From contig OY747709.1 in NCBI GenBank assembly GCA_963556495.2, positions 18,184,900 through 18,248,899 of the forward strand: a stretch of 64,000 nucleotides of DNA. Direction: 5' to 3'. The translations under genes were made by a program, and so were the position numbers. This document shows positions 36,601 through 42,304 of the stretch, piece by piece. Each line of letters begins with the position of its first letter. Position 1 is the stretch's first letter. The notes beneath the pieces were generated by a model, which had not been told where the DNA came from, ran no database searches, and saw only the letters and a list, made by a program, of their open reading frames with translations. This DNA comes from Valencia hispanica. Taxonomy: Eukaryota > Chordata > Actinopteri > Cyprinodontiformes > Valenciidae.

Positions 36601-37436
36601 TGTAGGGAAATAGAACACTTTCCTGTCCTACCATCAAAATATTTAACAACTCTTATGGACTCCACTAGAACTTCATCTGTTGTCATGTTCTTTGGTCAGA
36701 TCAGAATAATATAGAACTTTTTGACAACAAACAGTGAAATGTCGGTTTGGCAAAAAGCAAAGGATGGATATTTTGAAAAGCGCCTCATGTCCACTTTTAA
36801 GTACAGTGGAATATAAGTAATGCTGTTGGCATGGCAATATGAACTCTTTACTATACCGGGTCATTTTACATAGAAATCTACAGGCCTCTACCAGTAAACG
36901 GAAAATGAGTGGTGATTTGGTCTATCAATAGGTTAGTGAATAAAAATCACATGGCCAAATCAACACAGACATGGGTCACGGAATGCATAATCTTGTTTTA
37001 CGACCATCACAGTTCCCAGATCTAAGGCTTATATAAAACATAAGGGGTGAGATGAAAAGAACAAAGCATACAAAGAACCAAAACAATCTAGAGGGATTGT
37101 GCAAAGAGGAATGGTTTAAAAAGCCTCTTTCTTTATGCTGATGATATATGTTATAGGCTTGAATTTTTCAAAATAATACAGCCAGAGGTTAAGCTACCAC
37201 AATTATTGTAATCATTTAGGATTATCTTTTTTTTGTAATTTCTTTTGTGGCAGCAACTAATTCATCAGTGTATTGAAACCTATTTAGCTTGATGCACTGA
37301 CCATTAAGTTGGAGGATGTTTCTGGGTGACAGGCTTCCTCCTTTAAAGCCACTGGTGACTTCACGAGGCATGATGATGTGAGAATGAGATGATAAACCGT
37401 CTGCTGCTCTCTTCCTGCTAGAGTCAGCTGGACATC
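422..37436 (-). CDS. nphp4: Nephrocystin-4 gene, internal to C-terminal part (10 exons, partial)
   Basis: NPHP4 is a scaffold of the ciliary transition zone that works with NPHP1 and RPGRIP1L; loss in vertebrates causes nephronophthisis and cilium defects (family knowledge). I recognise ten minus-strand exons: 37302-37436, 28522-28712, 26995-27209, 16037-16226, 14166-14249, 9387-9543, 8987-9063, 8656-8741, 5490-5661 and 422-601. Each is flanked by AG and GT, and split codons are completed correctly across every junction (1,487 nt in all). Diagnostic stretches seen in the translation include [33 protein letters not shown] and [10 protein letters not shown], in the same order as in human NPHP4. 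About a third of the protein is present. The N-terminal half and roughly the last 90 residues are outside the window. No stop codon or frameshift interrupts the coding exons, so the gene looks functional here. Confidence 0.94.
602..2599. other. NPHP4 intron, mostly unannotated
   Basis: The first 400 bases are purine-rich on the plus strand, which gives spurious hydrophobic open frames on the minus strand. Nothing coding or repetitive was recognised in the rest. Confidence 0.55.
2600..2850 (-). repeat. Probable MITE fragment
   Basis: The stretch has an unusually high CpG content for this window and ends with tccacacgtagccgggtat when read on the minus strand, a motif I associate with dispersed fish DNA-transposon relics. 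The opposite end is not clear. Both strands have short open frames through it, which is explained by its composition rather than by a gene. The family is not identified. Confidence 0.35.
2872..3064 (-). repeat. tRNA-derived SINE
   Basis: Read on the minus strand, it starts with a tRNA-like region: an A-box-like TGGCATAGTGG and a B box GAGTTCGAATCC. The body includes gccccatgtacagaggctta. A tail with AATAAAGGC and an A-rich end follows, near 2872-2890. This layout (Pol III promoter, unrelated body, short tail) is that of tRNA-derived SINEs common in teleosts. It is not a functional tRNA, because the cloverleaf stems do not pair properly. Confidence 0.75.
3065..5489. other. NPHP4 intron with one possible hAT relic
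   Basis: AT-rich intron. Around 4233-4330 the sequence actagagatggggacaattc resembles the end of hAT-type elements, which often begin near TAGRGATGGG and carry GATT/TCGATAC motifs. No second end or target duplication was found. The rest shows nothing recognisable. Confidence 0.35.
5490..5661 (-). CDS. nphp4: NPHP4 exon B
   Basis: A 172-bp exon with a long poly-T acceptor tract ending ttgttgacag and donor GAG|GTACAC. It contains [34 protein letters not shown] and [10 protein letters not shown], matching human [34 protein letters not shown] and AFTSHPQELK. It ends on a codon boundary and joins exon A at E|VDPAGVF, as expected from human K|TDPKGVF. Confidence 0.96.
6310..6485 (-). repeat. Dispersed tRNA-like repeat, degraded
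   Basis: Contains ggggttcgatgtcttaccc and caaggacacttctgcacatg, then a segment whose minus strand begins tgtggctcagctggtaaagc, like a tRNA 5' half. This combination is a common dispersed teleost sequence. It sits inside the intron between exons B and C. Confidence 0.5.
6785..7350 (+). mobile_element. Degraded Tc1-like transposon
   Basis: The left end gagtgccttgcaaattttt resembles a Tc1 terminal repeat. Around 7230-7330 the sequence parallels the transposase segment encoding [20 protein letters not shown] and the downstream KMDGAKYRAI. Most of the catalytic domain is missing and the frame is broken. No right-hand terminal repeat was found. Confidence 0.65.
7608..8610. mobile_element. Non-autonomous hAT-like element with 8-bp target duplication
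   Basis: The element starts TAGGGATGGG and ends CCCAACCCTT, an imperfect 10-bp terminal inverted repeat of hAT type. It is flanked by an 8-bp direct repeat with one mismatch, gtccgcac at 7600-7607 and gtcagcac at 8611-8618. The subterminal regions are rich in gatac/atcgat motifs (7628-7745 and 8465-8580). No transposase frame is present in about 1.0 kb, so it would depend on a helper. It ends about 45 bp from the NPHP4 exon C donor. Confidence 0.62.
8656..8741 (-). CDS. nphp4: NPHP4 exon C
   Basis: An 86-bp exon with acceptor tgttcatgtttag and donor CAC|GTATGT. The product [12 protein letters not shown] and [15 protein letters not shown] match human VGPGEPRDIFLKV and GPSPEIKDFFVIIY. It starts in phase 0 and leaves AC, completed by T of exon B to a threonine codon. 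A hAT-like element ends only about 45 bp beyond its donor, so that insertion came very close to the splice site without disrupting it. Confidence 0.94.
8987..9063 (-). CDS. nphp4: NPHP4 exon D
   Basis: A 77-bp exon with acceptor gtgtgtcaaccag and donor CTG|GTGAGA. It contains [15 protein letters not shown], matching human VHVRCSDPNVICETQ. Two leading bases complete the codon from exon E, and it ends in phase 0. Together with exon C it forms the conserved CSDPN...PGEP segment of the protein. The introns on either side are short (245 and 323 bp). Confidence 0.94.
9387..9543 (-). CDS. nphp4: NPHP4 exon E
   Basis: A 157-bp exon with acceptor catttcttcccacag. It contains [28 protein letters not shown] and [11 protein letters not shown], nearly identical to human NPHP4. 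The donor chosen is CAG|GTCCTC, which is weak beyond the GT. It was selected because it leaves one base (G) that with CT of exon D makes an alanine codon leading into EDPNFNTH; no other GT nearby has that phase. Confidence 0.93.
9544..12170. other. NPHP4 intron (first part), no clear feature
   Basis: AT-rich intron between exons E and F. A short AG...GTAAGT arrangement on the minus strand at 10153-10172 would make a 20-bp exon, but exons E and F already join in phase without it. No repeat was recognised. Confidence 0.5.
12171..12287 (+). other. Candidate plus-strand exon (unassigned)
   Basis: On the strand opposite to NPHP4, a strong acceptor (ctctctccctttcag) and donor (CTG|GTGAGA) bound 117 bp. 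The segment is open in phase 0 and encodes 39 residues with leucine/lysine-rich stretches such as NLRRAKELL and [13 protein letters not shown] do not recognise the protein. Pseudo-exons of this size with an open frame are common in long introns, so this alone does not show a gene. Confidence 0.25.
12288..13317. other. NPHP4 intron, no clear feature
   Basis: Contains a short (GTTT)n run near 12857-12874 and a GT-rich patch near 12920. Nothing else was recognised. Confidence 0.5.
13318..13930 (+). mobile_element. Tc1-like remnant carrying a LINE insertion
   Basis: The left end tagtgccttgcaaaagtatt is a Tc1-like terminal repeat. The segment gtggaagaaggtgctctgg followed by tagatgaga corresponds to the WKKVLWSDE part of Tc1 transposase. 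The transposase sequence resumes at about 13733 with the region matching [10 protein letters not shown] and a GGSIM-like segment near 13800. Between these is a LINE 3' fragment. The N-terminal half of the transposase is deleted and the right terminus is not clear. Confidence 0.7.
13527..13733 (+). mobile_element. 5'-truncated L2-type LINE, 3' tail only
   Basis: About 200 bp closely match the last 3' UTR segment of the full-length LINE at 42750-43011, including cactgtcgctacatgcttgc, gagatgacatctg and ggcgctatataaataaac. It ends with the same GAATT repeat. It lacks a 49-bp stretch present in the full copy (around 42883-42936). The flanks suggest a short target duplication (taaata). Severe 5' truncation is the usual product of target-primed reverse transcription. 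Confidence 0.8.
14166..14249 (-). CDS. nphp4: NPHP4 exon F
   Basis: A short 84-bp exon (28 codons, phase 0 at both ends) with acceptor aaatcctttcag and donor AAG|GTACAC. It encodes a lysine-rich loop containing [14 protein letters not shown] between the LKYQSF segment of exon G and the [10 protein letters not shown] segment of exon E. The human protein has a comparable variable insert at this point. Identity rests on position, phase and continuity more than on residue conservation. Confidence 0.85.
14490..15960. repeat. G+C-rich dispersed repeat, possibly hAT-related
   Basis: Two short motifs, gcgggagcgggcgg near 14577 and gcgggagcgggcag near 15928, bound a stretch that also has gggatcccgcggg at 14516. 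The local base composition and CpG content differ from the surrounding intron. I could not define terminal inverted repeats or a target duplication, so the class is a guess. NPHP4 exon G begins about 80 bp beyond it. Confidence 0.3.
16037..16226 (-). CDS. nphp4: NPHP4 exon G
   Basis: A 190-bp exon with acceptor aatcttttcatccag and donor CAG|GTAAAA. Its first base completes the serine codon begun in exon H; it ends on a codon boundary. The product contains [26 protein letters not shown] and [18 protein letters not shown], matching human VIVDSQEWRDFKGA, TPVEEDMFHLRG and LYLRPHETAHVPFKFQSF. An L1-type LINE fragment lies about 300 bp away in the flanking intron. Confidence 0.95.
16540..17265 (+). 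pseudogene. L1-type LINE, C-terminal ORF2 fragment
   Basis: Translates in two overlapping frames to an L1-like ORF2 C-terminus. The first frame contains [20 protein letters not shown] and [13 protein letters not shown], which has the CxxC part of the C-terminal Cys motif. A frameshift near 16820 is followed by [14 protein letters not shown] and [20 protein letters not shown]. The stop at about 17093 is followed by an AT-rich 3' end. The 5' part, including the reverse transcriptase, is missing. It lies in an intron antisense to NPHP4. Confidence 0.75.
17266..18068. other. NPHP4 intron, no feature seen
   Basis: AT-rich sequence between an L1-type fragment and a Tc1 element. Nothing further was recognised. 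Confidence 0.55.
18069..19225 (-). mobile_element. Tc1-like transposon with internal deletion
   Basis: The ends are inverted: AACTCAGCAAAAAAAGAAAC on the left and the complement of AACTCAGCAAAAATAGAAAC on the right, each flanked by TA. Length is 1,157 bp, against about 1.6 kb for complete relatives. Transposase remnants run on the minus strand. A non-autonomous state is expected. Confidence 0.85.
18300..18922 (-). pseudogene. Tc1-like transposase, middle deleted
   Basis: The N-terminal part keeps the paired-like helix-turn-helix region ([20 protein letters not shown], then RSGRPRVTT), which binds the terminal repeats. The C-terminal part keeps [20 protein letters not shown], with the last acidic residue of the DD34E catalytic triad. 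The segment between them, with the first two catalytic Asp residues, is missing near 18540-18600, and the two halves are in different frames. It therefore cannot encode an active enzyme. Confidence 0.85.
19226..20464. other. NPHP4 intron, no feature seen
   Basis: Intronic sequence between the Tc1 element and the plus-strand exon-like segment. Nothing was recognised. Confidence 0.5.
20465..20593 (+). other. Candidate plus-strand terminal exon (unassigned)
   Basis: A good acceptor (gtttgtttctgcag) precedes 42 codons and a TAA stop, in phase 0, which is compatible with the candidate exon ending at 12287. The peptide has amphipathic stretches such as [11 protein letters not shown] and [10 protein letters not shown] do not recognise it. 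No polyadenylation signal is evident close by. It may be a chance open stretch; the pairing with 12171-12287 across 8 kb is speculative. Confidence 0.2.
20594..22449. other. NPHP4 intron, no feature seen
   Basis: AT-rich intron with only short chance open frames. No repeat was recognised. Confidence 0.5.
22450..22760 (+). repeat. Dispersed teleost repeat with tRNA-like head
   Basis: Begins gggctgcacagttgcactgt and has a B-box-like GGTTCTAATCC. It continues with tgcatggagtttgcatgttc, cagcttcctcccaaagtc, attggtctctctaaaattgc and ctggcgacctgtccagggtg. This ordered set of phrases is one of the most frequent dispersed sequences I know in ray-finned fish. The tRNA-like head suggests a SINE origin, but no poly-A tail is visible. 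A worn second copy lies at 34797-34985. Confidence 0.65.
22761..24639. other. NPHP4 intron, microsatellite only
   Basis: Contains a short (GAA)n tract at 24470-24487. Otherwise no feature was recognised. Confidence 0.5.
24640..25320 (+). repeat. L2-type LINE 3' UTR remnant
   Basis: The stretch gtgagcctggttgtcctgga with gagaggtttctctccactat (24977-25038) parallels the 3' UTR of the full-length LINE around 42715-42775 (gagcctggttctgttggagg, ctctccactgtcgct). Phrases like acacctggcttggtgcttct (24886) echo acacctggtctggtatcctg (42499). It is old and diverged, with no coding part left. The extent is approximate. Confidence 0.45.
25321..26994. other. NPHP4 intron with (ATT)n tract
   Basis: A (TTA)n-like microsatellite occupies about 26838-26908. 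The remaining intron up to exon H shows nothing recognisable. Confidence 0.5.
26995..27209 (-). CDS. nphp4: NPHP4 exon H
   Basis: A 215-bp exon with acceptor ttttttggtgtcag and donor CAG|GTAAGA. It starts in phase 0 and ends with two bases (AG), completed by T of exon G to a serine codon. The product contains [20 protein letters not shown] and [20 protein letters not shown], very close to human [20 protein letters not shown] and [20 protein letters not shown]. This is the start of the beta-rich, Ig/ASH-like C-terminal half of NPHP4. It is one of the strongest identity anchors in the window. Confidence 0.95.
27210..28521. other. NPHP4 intron between exons H and I
   Basis: A 1.3-kb intron. It has a 141-codon open frame on the plus strand (27310-27735) with no recognisable domain; this is treated as chance. 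Confidence 0.5.
28522..28712 (-). CDS. nphp4: NPHP4 exon I
   Basis: A 191-bp exon with acceptor ttacttggcag and donor ACG|GTAATG. It starts with the last two bases of a split codon and ends on a codon boundary. The product contains [20 protein letters not shown], aligning with the human segment [20 protein letters not shown]. It is a charged, probably helical linker without a known catalytic role. The upstream intron (8.6 kb) carries three nested transposons and an L2-type LINE fragment. Confidence 0.87.
28959..29562. mobile_element. piggyBac-like MITE with TTAA duplication
   Basis: It is flanked by TTAA at 28955-28958 and 29563-29566, the hallmark of piggyBac integration. The ends share GGGGGTGTATTATGC (left) and the complement of GGGGGTATTATGC (right). 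The body has phrases such as ctttccctcaataaaaacat and a C-rich segment near 29140-29230. At about 600 bp it has no transposase, so it is non-autonomous. Confidence 0.65.
29541..29562. repeat. Poly-C run of 22
   Basis: An uninterrupted run of 22 C directly inside the right end of the TTAA-flanked MITE, where the left end has only five G. It looks like a mononucleotide expansion of the terminal repeat. Confidence 0.85.
29650..31232 (+). mobile_element. Nearly full-length Tc1-like transposon
   Basis: 1,583 bp bounded by CAGTGGCTTGCAAAAGTATT and its inverted copy, each flanked by TA. The inverted repeats are long, about 220 bp per side (29650-29880 and roughly 31010-31232). They share the same order of phrases such as tattggaattccacgtgaaa and aaataactgaaaagtggggt. 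The right repeat carries an extra 18-bp tandem copy (about 31081-31116). The transposase between them is broken. A second copy of the same family begins at 63215 in the opposite orientation. Confidence 0.92.
30012..31030 (+). pseudogene. Tc1-like transposase with two nonsense codons and frameshifts
   Basis: The start ATG at 30012 gives the N-terminal helix-turn-helix region with [20 protein letters not shown] and a second one including [11 protein letters not shown]. Catalytic-core pieces follow: VLWSDET (first Asp), [10 protein letters not shown] (second Asp) and [15 protein letters not shown] (Glu), which is the DD34E arrangement. Two in-frame TGA codons fall where relatives usually have arginine, consistent with CGA to TGA decay at CpG. 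A frame change occurs between about 30470 and 30650. It is inactive but relatively young. Confidence 0.88.
31783..33109. other. NPHP4 intron, no clear feature
   Basis: Contains an exon-like segment on the minus strand ending at the GAG|GTAATG at about 32092. It does not fit the phase between exons I and J. Nothing else was recognised. Confidence 0.45.
33110..34499 (+). pseudogene. 5'-truncated L2-type LINE (reverse transcriptase to 3' end)
   Basis: Starts inside the reverse transcriptase: [14 protein letters not shown], then [17 protein letters not shown] and YADDTQIYI, the catalytic motif of non-LTR retrotransposons. Reading then passes a TGA stop at 33546-33548 and frame changes near 33550 and 33850. 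The C-terminal region follows ([31 protein letters not shown]). The 3' end has caaataaacttgccttgcct, a short pentanucleotide-type tail. It is a different subfamily from the full-length LINE at 38055. Confidence 0.85.
34797..34985 (+). repeat. Degraded copy of the dispersed repeat at 22450
   Basis: Phrases such as ttttctctgggtaccccagc, cttcctccctcactac and acctggcaacatgtccagag match the order in 22550-22730 with many changes. The tRNA-like head is missing. Confidence 0.5.
34986..37301. other. NPHP4 intron with CA repeats
   Basis: (CA)n-rich stretches are at 35314-35363 and 35984-36010. No gene or transposon was recognised in the rest. Confidence 0.5.
37302..37436 (-). CDS. nphp4: NPHP4 exon J (most N-terminal in window)
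   Basis: The acceptor is a pyrimidine-rich tract ending in CAG and the donor reads ATG|GTCAGT. The 135-bp exon carries two bases of a split codon at its start and one base at its end. That last base joins the two leading bases of the next exon to give an alanine codon. The translated stretch contains [12 protein letters not shown], which resembles GASRFSGGSLLT in human NPHP4. It lies in a poorly conserved linker, so the frame was chosen by phase compatibility; the second open frame here fails that test. The partner exon upstream, expected to encode a segment like KGRLHLTLANV, was not found in the remaining 26.5 kb. Confidence 0.8.
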
Positions 37437-37940
37437 CTGCAGGAAACAAACACAAACAAAAATAATCACTATACATGTGTAACACAACCCATCAAACTCT
37501 GAAAAAACCTCAACTTTACAGCTAACACAGACAGAATTTATTTCTCTCCAGGAAGCTGGAGACACTCAAAAAGAAGAGCTGCAATTCCAGAGTCTGTCCA
37601 CCTTTGTATAAACAGGAGAGAAATCAAAGGGATTTTTGTGGCATTAAAAGTTTTTAGTAATAACTCCCTGAATCTGTACCTAATTAATTCTGTGTGACAG
37701 AGCTATTTCATGTTTTGAAAGTTAATCTTACTTAAAGGAAAACTCACATTTAGAACTTGTTCTACATAATTAAGCAGGTCTCTATGAAATATGGGTATCA
37801 AAAATGATCATCATAAGGTTGAAAAACGAGCAATAATGGCAAGATTTGCTGGAGTTGAAAAAAGCATCCCCTGACTATATAATTTTTGTAATATGGTAAA
37901 ATAGGTGCTGATAGATAGGGAAATATTTTCAGACCCGCCA
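37437..37940. other. NPHP4 intron upstream of exon J, no feature seen
   Basis: AT-rich sequence with an ordinary acceptor tract next to the exon. Nothing else was recognised. Confidence 0.5.
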
Positions 37941-38054
37941 ATGCAGATCATCCCCCCCCAGATGGTGATCCGGATCCCCCCCAAAATCACCCCCTAATCA
38001 CTTGTTCCTTGTCCCACTGCAGACATTTATGGAAAATTTTATCATAATCCATCT
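37941..38054 (+). repeat. Left part of an older repeat, possibly an RTE-type 3' UTR
   Basis: Contains gatggtgatccggatccc, cacttgttccttgtcccac and ggaaaattttatcataatcc. It stops at atccatct, and its continuation (tttaactttttgagttatgt) is found only after the LINE, at 43016. Together they form the common teleost phrase ending cttggcagaggtaat. I link this to RTE-type LINE 3' ends only tentatively. Confidence 0.6.
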
Positions 38055-38329
38055 CACTTTTGCAAGCCACTGGACGGGGTAAGCCGTATTGCGTCATTTC
38101 CTGTTGTCACTGCTGTGGTCCGTGGAGCTGTTTTGGTGTTCAAACGCTCTTGAATTGATCTTATTTTCTCTGTGCTGAGGCTTTTCTAAGTTATTTTAAC
38201 ACACAATCACACTAAAACACACATTTTGTGGTGGTGTACTTTACGTTTTGGGAACTCCTCGTGTTTCACACAGTTTTTTCTTTGGGTGGAAGGTCTCGCT
38301 AGCTCAGTTAGCTTAGCTTCATTGCGGCT

Positions 38330-39214
38330 ATGGCTACTCTTCTTTCTCCTGTCTCTAACTCTTCTCTTCTCTCTTGCTCTCTCTGTCAGATGTTTAGTTA
38401 CTTCCCTGCCTCCTTTAGTGATAATGGTAACTGTAATAAATGTAATATTTTTGTAGCTTTGGAGGCGAGGGTATCAGAATTAGAAGCACGTCTCCGCGCT
38501 GTTGAAAAACCAGCAGATAGCCGAAGCCCATTAGCCAGCGTGGAGCCAACAAGGATAGAACCCCCTAGCTGTCCTCCGGTAGAGCCCGCGCAGCCGGGAC
38601 CTCTAGGCGGCTGGGTGACTGTACGTAGGAAGCATAGTTCTAGGACCCAGCCCCCGGGCCACCACCAACCGGTCCGCGTTTCTAACAGATTTTCCCCGCT
38701 CAGCGACACACCCGCTGAGAAGCCGGCCCTGGTAATTGGCAGCTCCATAGTCAGAAACGTGGCATTAGAGACACCATTGACCATAGTCAAATGTTTGCCA
38801 GGGGCCAGAACGGGCGACATCAAATCCAACCTGAAACTGCTGGCTAAAGATAAGCGTAAATACAGTAAGATTGTTATTCACGCTGGCGGTAATGACACCC
38901 GGTTACGCCAATCGGAGGTCACTAAAATTAGTGTTGCTTCGGTGTGTAAGTTTGCCAAAACAATGTCAGACTCGGTAATCTTTTCTGGTCCCCTGCCTGA
39001 TCGGACCAGTGACGACATGTTTAGCCGCATGCTGTCATTCCATCAATGGTTGTCTAGGTGGTGTCCTGCAAACGATGTGGGCTACATTGATAACTGGAGA
39101 ACTTTTTGGGGAAAACCTGGTCTGATCCGGAGAGACGGCATCCATCCCACTTTGGATGGAGCAGCTCTTCTTTCTAGGAATATGGCCGAATTTATTAATC
39201 CTCCAAAACACTGA
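38330..39214 (+). CDS. LINE ORF1: zinc-finger, coiled-coil and SGNH esterase-like protein
   Basis: 294 residues. Paired Cys motifs C16-x2-C19 and C35-x2-C38 suggest a zinc-binding head. A short heptad-like helix ([17 protein letters not shown], 43-59) may allow oligomerisation. A proline-rich linker follows (about 72-130). The C-terminal half has SGNH/GDSL-esterase signatures: GSS at 137-139 (likely nucleophile block), GGND at 186-189, and D269-x-x-H272 near the end. Esterase-type ORF1 proteins are known from CR1/L2-superfamily LINEs, where they are thought to bind RNA or lipid. The ATG at 38330 is used because it precedes the Cys motifs. The frame ends at TGA 39212-39214. Confidence 0.85.
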   Translation: MATLLSPVSNSSLLSCSLCQMFSYFPASFSDNGNCNKCNIFVALEARVSELEARLRAVEKPADSRSPLASVEPTRIEPPSCPPVEPAQPGPLGGWVTVRRKHSSRTQPPGHHQPVRVSNRFSPLSDTPAEKPALVIGSSIVRNVALETPLTIVKCLPGARTGDIKSNLKLLAKDKRKYSKIVIHAGGNDTRLRQSEVTKISVASVCKFAKTMSDSVIFSGPLPDRTSDDMFSRMLSFHQWLSRWCPANDVGYIDNWRTFWGKPGLIRRDGIHPTLDGAALLSRNMAEFINPPKH

Positions 39215-39307
39215 CAACCCAGGGTCCAGACCAGGAAGCAGAGTCGTAGTTTAACCCACCTCTCTGCTGCTTCTGTACTGTTACCCACCCATTACCCTAT
39301 AGAAACA

Positions 39308-42304
39308 GTGTCTTGCCCACGGCCAAAATTAAATGGATTAAAAGTTAAGCCAACAAAAGCAAATTATGGAAATCTCATAAAAATAAATACAACTTTGACT
39401 GAAAATAAATCTATTAAATGTGGTTTATTAAACATAAGATCTCTCTCCTCAAAGACTTTGTTAGTAAATGACTTGATTTGTGATAATCACATTGATTTCC
39501 TTTGTCTCACAGAAACCTGGTTGCAGCAAGAGGATTATGTCAGTATAAATGAGTCAACTCCTTCCAGTCATTTAAATTTTCACATTCCTAGAAATACTGG
39601 GCGAGGAGGAGGAGTTGCAGCCATTTTCCGTTCTGATTTACTAATTAGTCCCAGACCAATTGATAGCTACAGTTCTTTTGAGCATCTAACCCTTAATTTT
39701 CCTCATCCAAGTTGCAAAACATTAAGACCATTTTTGTTTGTGGTTTTGTATCGTCCACCAGGCCCTTACTCTCAATTCTTGGATCAGATCTCACATTTTT
39801 TATCTGATATAGTATTAAATACTGATAGGGTTATTATAGTGGGGGACTTCAATATTCATGTGGATACTGAAAGTGATAGCCTAAATGCAGCCTTTAATGC
39901 TATTTTAGACTCAATTGGCTTTACTCAAAAAGTACAGGGATCGACCCACTCAGGTAAACACACTTTGGACCTTGTACTGACATACGGTATTGAGTGTGAG
40001 GAAATAACAGTCCACCCACATAACCCGGTCCTGTCTGACCACTTCTTGATAACTTTTGAATTTACTTTAACTGACCATCTTAAATCTGAAAGAAAATTTC
40101 ATTATAGTAGAACTTTATCAGACAATGCTGTAACAATTTTTAAAGAATCTGTACCATTCTTACTTTCCTCAGTGTCTCAGAGTAACACAGTGGATGGCAG
40201 CAATTCTATCTCTAACCCTTCAGAAATTGATGGTCTGGTTCACAGCGTTACGTCCTCATTGCGTTTGGCATTAGATAGTGTAGCCCCATTAAAAAAGAAA
40301 GTGGCTAGCCATAGGAGGCTGACTCCTTGGTTTAACGCAGAGTTGCGTACTTTAAAGCAGAATACTAGGAAGTTGGAGAGAAAATGGCGCTTTACACATC
40401 TAGAGGATTCCTATTTAACCTGGAATAACAGTCTACTGCTGTATAAAAAGACCCTTCGACAAGCTAGAACAGCATATTTTTCATCATTAATAGAGGCGAA
40501 TAAAAACAATCCTAGGTTTCTTTTTAGTACAGTTGCCAAACTTACACAGAGTCATAGCTCTGTTGAGCAAACTATTCCCCCGGCTCTTAGCAGTGATGAT
40601 TTTATGAGATTCTTCATAAATAAAATAAATTTTATTAAAAATAAAATCATTGGCACCCTCCCAAACATGATTACTTCTTCCTCAGTAAATGAGTCAGTAT
40701 CGGAAAGAACTGTAGAACCTCAGTATTGCTTAGGCTGTTTTGATTCAGTCGAGCTTTCAGAATTATCAAAAATATTAGCCTCATCTAAATCTTCAACTTG
40801 TATTTTGGACCCAATCTCAACCAAATTATTTAAAGAAGTGTTCCATTTGGTTCCTGGCCCCATTTTGGATATGATGAATCTATCCTTAGTAAACGGATAC
40901 GTACCACAGGAATTTAAAATAGCTGTAATTAAACCTTTACTCAAGAAACCTTCCCTTGATCAAGATGACTTAGTGAATTACAGACCTATATCTAACCTTC
41001 CTTTCTTATCCAAAGTCCTTGAGAAAATAGTTGCTAATCAAGTCTGTGAACATCTAAACAGTAACGAGCTGTTTGAAGAGTTTCAGTCAGGTTTTAGAGC
41101 TCATCATAGCACTGAAACAGCACTGGTGAAGGTTACTAATGATATTCTCATGGCCTCAGATAATGGACTGGTGTCTGTTCTGGTTTTGTTAGATCTCAGT
41201 GCTGCTTTTGACACAGTCGATCATAATATTCTCTTAGAAAGGCTTGAACATGTTGCAGGGATCAAAGGAACAGCACTAGGCTGGTTTAAATCATATTTGT
41301 CTGATAGATTCCAGTTTGTTCATCTAAATGATAAGTCATCTTCACTCTCAAGGGTTACTTGTGGAGTTCCACAGGGTTCTGTCCTTGGACCAATTCTTTT
41401 CACCATATATATGCTTCCAATTGGTAGAATCATTAGACAGCATGGGATAAATTTCCACAGCTATGCCGATGATACACAACTATATTTATCCATAAATCCT
41501 GATGAACCCAGTCAGTTAGGTAGATTACAGGCATGTCTGGAAGACATAAAAGCATGGATGACCCTAAACTTTTTGCTTTTAAATTCTGACAAGACAGAAG
41601 TTGCTGTCTTTGGACCAGAAGTTCTTAAACAGAAACTGATTAGTCAATCACTTCATCTGGATGGCATTAAATTGTCCCCCAGTAATAACGTAAAGAACCT
41701 CGGCGTTATTTTTGACCAAGACTTGACATTTAAATCCCATATTAAACAGGTTTCTAGGATTTCCTTCTTTCACCTCAGGAATATTGCTAAAATTAGAAAC
41801 ATCCTGTCCAGGAGTGATGCTGAGAAACTAGTCCATGCATTTGTTACCTCAAGGCTGGACTACTGTAATTCTTTACTATCAGGAAGTCCACAAAATGCCA
41901 TTAAAAGCCTTCAGTTGATCCAAAATGCGGCAGCAAGAGTTCTGATGAATATTAAAAAGAGAGATCACATTTCTCCTGTTTTAGCTTCCCTTCATTGGCT
42001 CCCTGTTAAATCCAGAATAGAATTTAAGATCCTTCTTCTTACATACAAAGCCCTTAATAATCAAGCTCCATCATACATCAGAGATCTAATTGTTCCATAT
42101 GTTCCTAAAAGAGCACTTCGCTCTCAGACTGCAGGTTTACTTGTAGTTCCTAGGATCTCTAAAAGTAGAATGGGAGGCAGATCTTTTAGTTATCAGGCTC
42201 CTCTCCTGTGGAACCAGCTCCCAGCTTTAGTCCGTGAGGCAGACACTCTGTTTACTTTTAAGGCCAGGCTTAAAACTTTCCTTTTTGATAAAGCTTATAG
42301 TTAG
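39308..42304 (+). CDS. LINE ORF2: AP-type endonuclease plus reverse transcriptase
   Basis: 998 residues when counted from the GTG at 39308. The APE-like endonuclease occupies about 35-255: NIRSLSS, E69 in LTETWL, D180/N182 in GDFNIH, and SDH at 243-245. Reverse transcriptase follows: [63 protein letters not shown] and the catalytic YADD at 719-722. The C-terminal domain has [12 protein letters not shown] and LRSQTAGLL. No ATG exists in frame before the endonuclease, and the frame is open back to the ORF1 stop at 39212. The true start is therefore unclear; readthrough or non-AUG initiation would be needed. Confidence 0.93.
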   Translation: MSCPRPKLNGLKVKPTKANYGNLIKINTTLTENKSIKCGLLNIRSLSSKTLLVNDLICDNHIDFLCLTETWLQQEDYVSINESTPSSHLNFHIPRNTGRGGGVAAIFRSDLLISPRPIDSYSSFEHLTLNFPHPSCKTLRPFLFVVLYRPPGPYSQFLDQISHFLSDIVLNTDRVIIVGDFNIHVDTESDSLNAAFNAILDSIGFTQKVQGSTHSGKHTLDLVLTYGIECEEITVHPHNPVLSDHFLITFEFTLTDHLKSERKFHYSRTLSDNAVTIFKESVPFLLSSVSQSNTVDGSNSISNPSEIDGLVHSVTSSLRLALDSVAPLKKKVASHRRLTPWFNAELRTLKQNTRKLERKWRFTHLEDSYLTWNNSLLLYKKTLRQARTAYFSSLIEANKNNPRFLFSTVAKLTQSHSSVEQTIPPALSSDDFMRFFINKINFIKNKIIGTLPNMITSSSVNESVSERTVEPQYCLGCFDSVELSELSKILASSKSSTCILDPISTKLFKEVFHLVPGPILDMMNLSLVNGYVPQEFKIAVIKPLLKKPSLDQDDLVNYRPISNLPFLSKVLEKIVANQVCEHLNSNELFEEFQSGFRAHHSTETALVKVTNDILMASDNGLVSVLVLLDLSAAFDTVDHNILLERLEHVAGIKGTALGWFKSYLSDRFQFVHLNDKSSSLSRVTCGVPQGSVLGPILFTIYMLPIGRIIRQHGINFHSYADDTQLYLSINPDEPSQLGRLQACLEDIKAWMTLNFLLLNSDKTEVAVFGPEVLKQKLISQSLHLDGIKLSPSNNVKNLGVIFDQDLTFKSHIKQVSRISFFHLRNIAKIRNILSRSDAEKLVHAFVTSRLDYCNSLLSGSPQNAIKSLQLIQNAAARVLMNIKKRDHISPVLASLHWLPVKSRIEFKILLLTYKALNNQAPSYIRDLIVPYVPKRALRSQTAGLLVVPRISKSRMGGRSFSYQAPLLWNQLPALVREADTLFTFKARLKTFLFDKAYS

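Noticed and set aside
38398..38829. 143-codon open frame on the minus strand
   Set aside because: It lies entirely opposite LINE ORF1, which has clear domains. This is a shadow frame.
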